Positions 5,573 through 8,683 of a DNA stretch of 8,683 nucleotides are shown one piece after another. The DNA lies in assembly GCA_030630315.1 (NCBI GenBank), contig DAOVNI010000046.1, forward strand, positions 1-8,683, in the 5' to 3' direction. Both the position numbers and the translations under genes were made by a program. A model generated the notes under the pieces. The model worked only from the letters and a program-made list of their open reading frames with translations. It was not told the DNA's origin and searched no databases. The DNA is from Phycisphaerae bacterium (GTDB lineage Bacteria; Planctomycetota; Phycisphaerae; Sedimentisphaerales; Anaerobacaceae). How positions within the stretch are numbered: position 1 is the first letter of the stretch; each line of letters starts with the position of its first letter.

Positions 5573-6679
5573 CTAATATTGCGATGCTGTGGATGCCTTT
5601 TCTTCCGGTTCGCCCAGCCGTTGGACAAGCACTTCGCGGACGCACAGTTCCCCGGCTCCGGACACAAGGCCTTTCTCGATGTGCAGCCCGATTTTCCCTT
5701 TCGCGGGCCCGCCTGTCCGGATTGCCCCGACTTCTTCTCCGTTCAGCCAGACCTGGATTCTATAGCCCTCAACCCTGACCGAGAGAGTATTCCAGCTTTC
5801 GCGGTCCACGAGGTCCTCACGCAGGTTTGCCAGGGCCAGTCCCTTCTCAGGCACCCAGACGCTCCCGGTAAAGGCCGTGGGCTTGTCTGCCTCTGGCGGG
5901 TCGAATATCTCGACCCTTGGGCCAAGCTCGGAGCCGGCGGCGCGCAGCCAGATTCCGGCGTGGATGGGCCGCGTCGTCCGGAAGGTTACCGACAGCAGAT
6001 AGTCCTCGTATATCGCCTCGGTCCAGAGAGTGCCGCCTTCGCCGTTCGGCCCGGCTGTTGCAGCGATTTGGCCGCGCTTGACTCTCCAGGAAGCGGCGCC
6101 CGAAGGTTGCCAGCCCTTAAGGTCGCGCCCGTTGAAGGCGTTAATCCACTCGCCATCCTGCTCAGACTGGGTTCCTATCGGCTTGTCAAGGTTATGCGTG
6201 CCGTGGCAGTCCGTGCAGACCGAGTCAGACGTGATGGCCCGGCCGTTCGGGCGGGTGCGGCCCAGCCATTTTTTGTGAAAGGCCTTTACCGCTGCGATAT
6301 CTTTGTGGTCTTCGAAACCATAAACAATGCGTTCTCCGCCCGGCTTGTGGCACGTCGGATTCGAACACATCTTATTCACCTCTGCCCGGCCGAAGAGAAA
6401 GTCAGGCTTGGTCATCAACATTTCATCGTGCATGTGCTCAATCGTCGGCCCGTGGCATTCGTCACAGGTAACACCCATTTCAAGGTGGACCGTTGTGAGC
6501 TCCTCCGTCCTCAGTCCGGGATGGCAGACGTAACACTTGCTGTTGCCATTTGGCGTTTCGCCGGCTGGTTTTTCGGCCTGCGATTGGTCTGCAGAACAAG
6601 CGGCGAACACCCAGGCAAAGCCGGCGAGGATGAGTATCGCCAACGCAAGATACAAATTGGTTCTGATATTCGAGCGCAC
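5573..6679 (-). CDS. Exported multiheme cytochrome c fused to a DUF1080 (3-keto-glycoside hydrolase-like) domain
   Basis: A 368-residue exported fusion. Residues 7-27 are a hydrophobic signal ending FAAC, so Cys28 may be lipidated (weak lipobox, Phe at -3). Residues 45-165 hold four c-type heme sites: CYVCH (49-53), CDECH (72-76), CSNPTCH (105-111, a CX4CH spacing) and CTDCH (155-159). Spare histidines such as H65, H81, H84, H125 and H162 could be distal ligands. Residues 177-354 match DUF1080: WINAFNGRDLKGW (178-190), SWRVKRGQI (197-205), GIWLRA (242-247), RVEIFD (255-260), TGSVWV (271-276), WLNGEEVG (311-318) and KIGLHIEKG (329-337). DUF1080 is a concanavalin-like fold whose studied members cleave 3-keto-glycosides. 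The start is GTG, supported by AAGGAG 7 nt upstream. It follows the Tat-exported AKR-like gene on the same strand after 142 bp, so cotranscription is likely. Heme number and domains are seen in the sequence; coupling of redox and glycan cleavage is inference. Confidence 0.88.
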   Translation of the reverse strand: MRSNIRTNLYLALAILILAGFAWVFAACSADQSQAEKPAGETPNGNSKCYVCHPGLRTEELTTVHLEMGVTCDECHGPTIEHMHDEMLMTKPDFLFGRAEVNKMCSNPTCHKPGGERIVYGFEDHKDIAAVKAFHKKWLGRTRPNGRAITSDSVCTDCHGTHNLDKPIGTQSEQDGEWINAFNGRDLKGWQPSGAASWRVKRGQIAATAGPNGEGGTLWTEAIYEDYLLSVTFRTTRPIHAGIWLRAAGSELGPRVEIFDPPEADKPTAFTGSVWVPEKGLALANLREDLVDRESWNTLSVRVEGYRIQVWLNGEEVGAIRTGGPAKGKIGLHIEKGLVSGAGELCVREVLVQRLGEPEEKASTASQY

Positions 6680-6686
6680 TATCTTT

Positions 6687-6692
6687 CTCCTT
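6687..6692 (-). promoter_or_regulatory. Shine-Dalgarno for the GTG start of the cytochrome-DUF1080 gene
   Basis: AAGGAG on the minus strand, 7 nt before the GTG at 6679-6677. It is followed by AAA exactly as in the ribosome site of the upstream AKR-like gene, and it decides this GTG start. Confidence 0.75.
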
Positions 6693-6821
6693 GTATTAAA
6701 CCAAATCCGGGGGGTAAGCGCACAGTAGAGTCCGCCGCCAGTCTAAACCTTGTATTAGCTGGCAGGCCGTGTGCGACCGCCATCTTACCCGTCCCCCGAG
6801 CATTAACTGCCGGCCGATGGG

Positions 6822-7973
6822 CTAAACGACTTCCCAGTCGCGCAGCCAGGCGTATTCCTGCGGCAGCTTCGCCCATCGCTCGTCGGTAATGCGCATAAGC
6901 CATTCCTTATCCGCCGCGGTCTGTCCAAGCGGCCGCGTGTACGAAGCCCGTGCCGCATTCTCAACCTCATAGACCGTTGACAGCCCCGGTATAGCGGCCG
7001 TAATTGCTTCGTTCGCAAGGATGCACTGAAGCGTCAGCCGAGCTAAGTCGTTTTCCTTCTTGCTGCCCACGCCCATCACTGGAAACCTGTCTTTGCCGTA
7101 GCTCTTGAAGAGACTGCCGCCAAAGTAGGATTTGATAGTAACGATGCCGACATCCAGCTCGATGGCCCTGGTGAAGAGGCTTTGCATCTGGTCGGAACCG
7201 TAGCCCGGATTGACCTCTTCGACGTTATCCTTTGTTGGTTGCTTGCCTTTCACCTTGGTCTTGGCGCTGCAGGGGAAGATTAACATCTCGAACTCAGGGT
7301 ACTTGCCGATGATGTGCTCGAACCAGGGTCGTGAATGAGAAGACATACCGAGATGTCGGACCTTGCCGGCCTTGTGCAGCTTTTGGAAGGTCTCTATCAA
7401 AACTTCCACATCGGCGTCTTTGTTGCTTCCGTCCATCTTGGCCTGTGGGCGCCAGATGTCGAGGTAATCGGTCTTCATAAGACGCAGGCATGTATCGACG
7501 TTGTGGGTCTGGTCTTTAACGTTACAGCGATTAGGCCCACGCGGGCCGAGGTTGTGGATATCGGCACCGACGTACATTTTGTCGCGGCGTCCCTTCAGGG
7601 CCACCCCGTAGCACAGGCACTCAGCGGCGGTGGTGATGTCCAGATAGTTGATGCCGGAGTCGATGCAGGCGCTGACGACCTCGGCGCGGTTCTTGGCGAC
7701 GTCATCGGGCACCTGCTCGTTGGCGAAATGGTCCCAGTATCGGCCGGCGTTGCGGTTCTTCCAGTGCCCGCCCAGACTGACCTCGGAAATCATCAGGTTC
7801 GATTTGCCCAGCCGGCGGTATATCATCTTCTGGTGGAAATTGAGAATCCTCGATGTATGGACAGGCTTGGTGACGGCGTGCCCCTTGCCCGCCAGCGCGC
7901 CGGCGATTGTCCCCGCGGCCATCAGAGACGTATTTCGCATAAAGGCCCTTCGTGAAAGTTTGTCGTTGTTCAT
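6822..7973 (-). CDS. Tat-exported aldo/keto reductase-fold protein with degenerate catalytic tetrad
   Basis: A 383-residue protein with a twin-arginine signal: SRRAFMRN (7-14), a hydrophobic stretch LMAAGTIAGALAG (17-29) and a possible cut after GHA (31-33). This predicts folded export, usual for cofactor-bound redox proteins. The AKR barrel follows: YRRLGKSNLMISEVSLGG (52-69), SGINYLDIT (106-114), GRRDKMYVGAD (128-138), LRLMKTDYLDIW (163-174), KAGKVRHLGMSSHS (201-214), VGIVTIKSYFGG (275-286) and AIPGLSTVYEVENA (327-340). Aligned by eye to the canonical tetrad Asp-Tyr-Lys-His, Asp112 is kept but Tyr becomes Ala117, Lys becomes Asp138 and His becomes Gln177. Normal ketone reduction by hydride transfer is therefore doubtful. 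ATG at 7973 has AAGGAG 7 nt upstream. It leads the operon with the cytochrome-DUF1080 gene. It could be a diverged oxidoreductase, a binding protein or an enzyme with different chemistry; substrate unknown. Confidence 0.87.
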   Translation of the reverse strand: MNNDKLSRRAFMRNTSLMAAGTIAGALAGKGHAVTKPVHTSRILNFHQKMIYRRLGKSNLMISEVSLGGHWKNRNAGRYWDHFANEQVPDDVAKNRAEVVSACIDSGINYLDITTAAECLCYGVALKGRRDKMYVGADIHNLGPRGPNRCNVKDQTHNVDTCLRLMKTDYLDIWRPQAKMDGSNKDADVEVLIETFQKLHKAGKVRHLGMSSHSRPWFEHIIGKYPEFEMLIFPCSAKTKVKGKQPTKDNVEEVNPGYGSDQMQSLFTRAIELDVGIVTIKSYFGGSLFKSYGKDRFPVMGVGSKKENDLARLTLQCILANEAITAAIPGLSTVYEVENAARASYTRPLGQTAADKEWLMRITDERWAKLPQEYAWLRDWEVV

Positions 7974-7980
7974 AGGTTTT

Positions 7981-7986
7981 CTCCTT
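7981..7986 (-). promoter_or_regulatory. Shine-Dalgarno for the AKR-like gene
   Basis: AAGGAG followed by AAAACCT then ATG at 7973-7971: a 7-nt spacing, matching the site of the downstream operon gene. Confidence 0.75.
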
Positions 7987-8078
7987 AAGATTTTATTTTT
8001 TAGATACGGATTTACACTGCTTTTGTTTTTTGCAAATGGCCAACCCTAAAATCTGCTAATCACAATTTAACACTTAAT

Positions 8079-8107
8079 ATGATGACACAATTGTGGGCAA
8101 ATGTCAA
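8079..8107 (-). promoter_or_regulatory. Candidate sigma70 promoter with internal palindrome, upstream of AKR-like gene
   Basis: On the minus strand a perfect -35 TTGACA (8107-8102) is followed 17 bp later by CATCAT (8084-8079), a 4-of-6 match to TATAAT. A perfect 10-bp palindrome CACAATTGTG (8086-8095) fills the spacer, a place where a repressor would block RNA polymerase. The predicted start near 8072 leaves a leader of about 100 nt. Confidence 0.45.
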
Positions 8108-8169
8108 GGGCATTTCCGCCGATTTTTTCGACACGGATTTACTGACCGATTGTTATTGCGAGCGCAGTA

Positions 8170-8200
8170 GGGGCAGACCTATGTGTCTGCCCTGCTTTTT
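8170..8200 (+). repeat. Stem-loop repeat GGGCAGAC/GTCTGCCC with T-run
   Basis: GGGCAGAC (8171-8178) pairs perfectly with GTCTGCCC (8185-8192) around CTATGT, followed after TGC by five T. In form it resembles a rho-independent terminator on the plus strand, but no plus-strand gene lies upstream. Similar 'GTAGGGGCAGACC...GTCTGCCC' words recur as interspersed repeats in many environmental genomes (recalled), so a repeat element is the more likely reading. Confidence 0.55.
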
Positions 8201-8268
8201 AACGTTGGTCGTGTGGAACCGTAACGCCGGGGTGGCACCCTCAAACTTGTTTGGGGGTGATTCAGCCC

Positions 8269-8299
8269 GTCATTTCGAGCGCAGCCGAGGAATCTATTA
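8269..8299. repeat. Interspersed short palindromic repeat, copy 2
   Basis: A 31-bp element matching the copy at 4285-4315 at 29 of 31 positions; the two differences are at element positions 7 (C to T) and 14 (A to C). It sits beside two other repeat families in this spacer. Confidence 0.75.
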
Positions 8300-8305
8300 A
8301 AAACC

Positions 8306-8352
8306 GTCATTCCCGCGACCCCCTTTGTCATTCCCGCGAAAGCGGGAATCCA
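8306..8352. repeat. dRS3-like palindromic repeat: half copy plus full copy
   Basis: The 13-mer GTCATTCCCGCGA occurs at 8306-8318 (half copy) and 8327-8339 (start of the full copy). The full copy contains ATTCCCGCGAAAGCGGGAAT (8330-8349), a perfect 8-bp stem closed by a GAAA tetraloop. It fits the consensus ATTCCC-N8-GGGAAT of the dRS3 repeat known from Neisseria; the same word is widespread in other bacteria. Open frames across it give the familiar artefact peptide NWIPAFAGMT. Confidence 0.75.
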
Positions 8353-8369
8353 GTTTCTCTTATTCGATA

Positions 8370-8683
8370 TTATGTGCAATTCTTTCGGCAATTTTTAACT
8401 TGGATTGGTATAAGGTTCGTCGGGCAGCAGGCCAGGCCAATCCAGGGGCTTCGGTTGCTCCCTTTGCTTTCCAGCGGGTTCTGATAGAAGAAACCGTCGC
8501 CCGAGAGTGAGATTCCCGACAGGACTCCGTTGTAGAGTGCCAGCTCCATCACGTCGGCGTATTTGGCCTGACCTTTGAGCAAGTTCATCCGGTGCTGCCA
8601 GAGCACGTGGGCGATGTTTGCGCAGGATTCGCAATAAGTCCTGTTGGGCAGCAGAGACGGGTCGCCAAATCCCTCGTCGCCAT
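8370..8683 (-). pseudogene. Truncated GH127 (DUF1680) beta-L-arabinofuranosidase-like gene, 3' remnant (5' part outside window)
   Basis: The frame enters from the right edge at 8681 and reads 103 codons to a TAA at 8370. Residues 1-89 of the visible part match GH127: LPNRTYCESCANIAHVLWQHRMN (11-33), AKYADVMELALYNGVLSG (39-56), GFFYQNPLES (63-72) and ACCPTN (84-89). The zinc-thiolate site known for this family is complete: Glu18 and Cys20 in ESC, and Cys85-Cys86, one of which is the nucleophile in the characterised enzyme HypBA1. Family proteins continue about 200 or more residues past this CC motif with a beta-sandwich region. Here homology stops right after CCPTN, then 14 unrelated residues and a stop follow, and the repeat cluster begins. 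The gene is therefore 3'-truncated, probably inactive or unstable. The cause (deletion, rearrangement at the repeats, or misassembly) cannot be seen. Confidence 0.75.

Larger units (their letters stand above)
7974..8369. other. 396-bp intergenic region: operon promoter plus cluster of short palindromic repeats
   Basis: No gene is supported. The part next to the AKR-like gene (7974-8110) is AT-rich and holds its ribosome site and a promoter candidate. The part from about 8150 to 8352 is packed with at least three different short palindromic repeats, entered separately. The C-terminal half expected for the neighbouring GH127 gene was looked for here on the minus strand and is not present. Confidence 0.7.

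Noticed and set aside
6706..6798. GGGGGGTAAG near 6709 and CTTACCCGTCCCCC near 6783 as an inverted repeat between the operon genes
   Set aside because: The pairing is interrupted and the loop is about 65 nt, so it is not a convincing terminator or regulatory hairpin.
5579..6889. 436-codon open frame on the plus strand
   Set aside because: It is a shadow of the cytochrome-DUF1080 gene on the other strand. That gene has heme motifs, a signal peptide and a ribosome site, while this frame has none of these and its product has no recognisable domain.
7335..7955. 206-codon plus-strand open frame
   Set aside because: It is antisense to the AKR-like gene; hydrophobic V/A/G-rich composition is what the reverse of that gene gives.
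8305..8352. Possible mini CRISPR array
   Set aside because: Only one half and one full repeat are present, 21 bp apart, with a spacer-less, hairpin-type structure and no cas genes.
8179..8391. 70-codon minus-strand open frame with NWIPAFAGMT
   Set aside because: It is a translation artefact of the dRS3-like and other palindromic repeats.

Overview
The window reads as a piece of a Planctomycetota genome, most likely a Phycisphaerae/Sedimentisphaerales-type bacterium. The signs are a secreted protein with a C-terminal dockerin-like pair ending in '...WL' repeats, the 'YYWRVDEVN' module typical of planctomycete secreted proteins, a PEP-CTERM sorting tail, a DUF1080 (3-keto-glycoside hydrolase-like) domain, and a Tat-exported aldo/keto-reductase-like protein. 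The taxonomic call is inference from protein style; no rRNA or marker gene is present.

Layout: (1) 1-2282, minus strand: a UDP-sugar/GDP-mannose dehydrogenase family gene followed downstream by a GT4-type glycosyltransferase that runs off the left edge. Together they look like one end of a polysaccharide biosynthesis cluster. (2) 2283-2547: a divergent spacer with a 14-bp tandem duplication and a good extended -10 promoter for the next gene. (3) 2566-4122, plus strand: a large exported multidomain dockerin-like protein. (4) 4400-4990, minus: a small exported protein with a BsuPI-like beta domain, a lipobox and a PEP-CTERM tail. (5) 5018-5572: a 555-bp non-coding spacer with unusual sequence: an interspersed hairpin repeat, a 7-bp tandem array, a terminator-like palindrome, 10-bp-phased T-tracts and nine C-tracts (G-tracts on the minus strand). 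(6) 5573-7973, minus: a likely two-gene operon, a Tat-exported aldo/keto-reductase-fold protein followed by an exported multiheme cytochrome c fused to DUF1080. Both have the same AAGGAG ribosome site 7 nt from the start. (7) 7974-8369: a spacer with the operon promoter and a cluster of short palindromic repeats. (8) 8370-8683, minus: the truncated end of a GH127 (DUF1680) beta-L-arabinofuranosidase-like gene.

The accessory theme is envelope and extracytoplasmic carbohydrate handling. The best candidate for something undescribed is the AKR / tetraheme-cytochrome-DUF1080 pair. An exported oxidoreductase-fold protein that lacks three of the four canonical AKR catalytic residues sits next to a heme protein fused to a 3-keto-glycoside hydrolase-like domain. 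This is compatible with extracytoplasmic oxidative cleavage of glycosides coupled to electron transfer, but that function is a hypothesis. No CRISPR array, tRNA, rRNA, transposase or defence system is visible.
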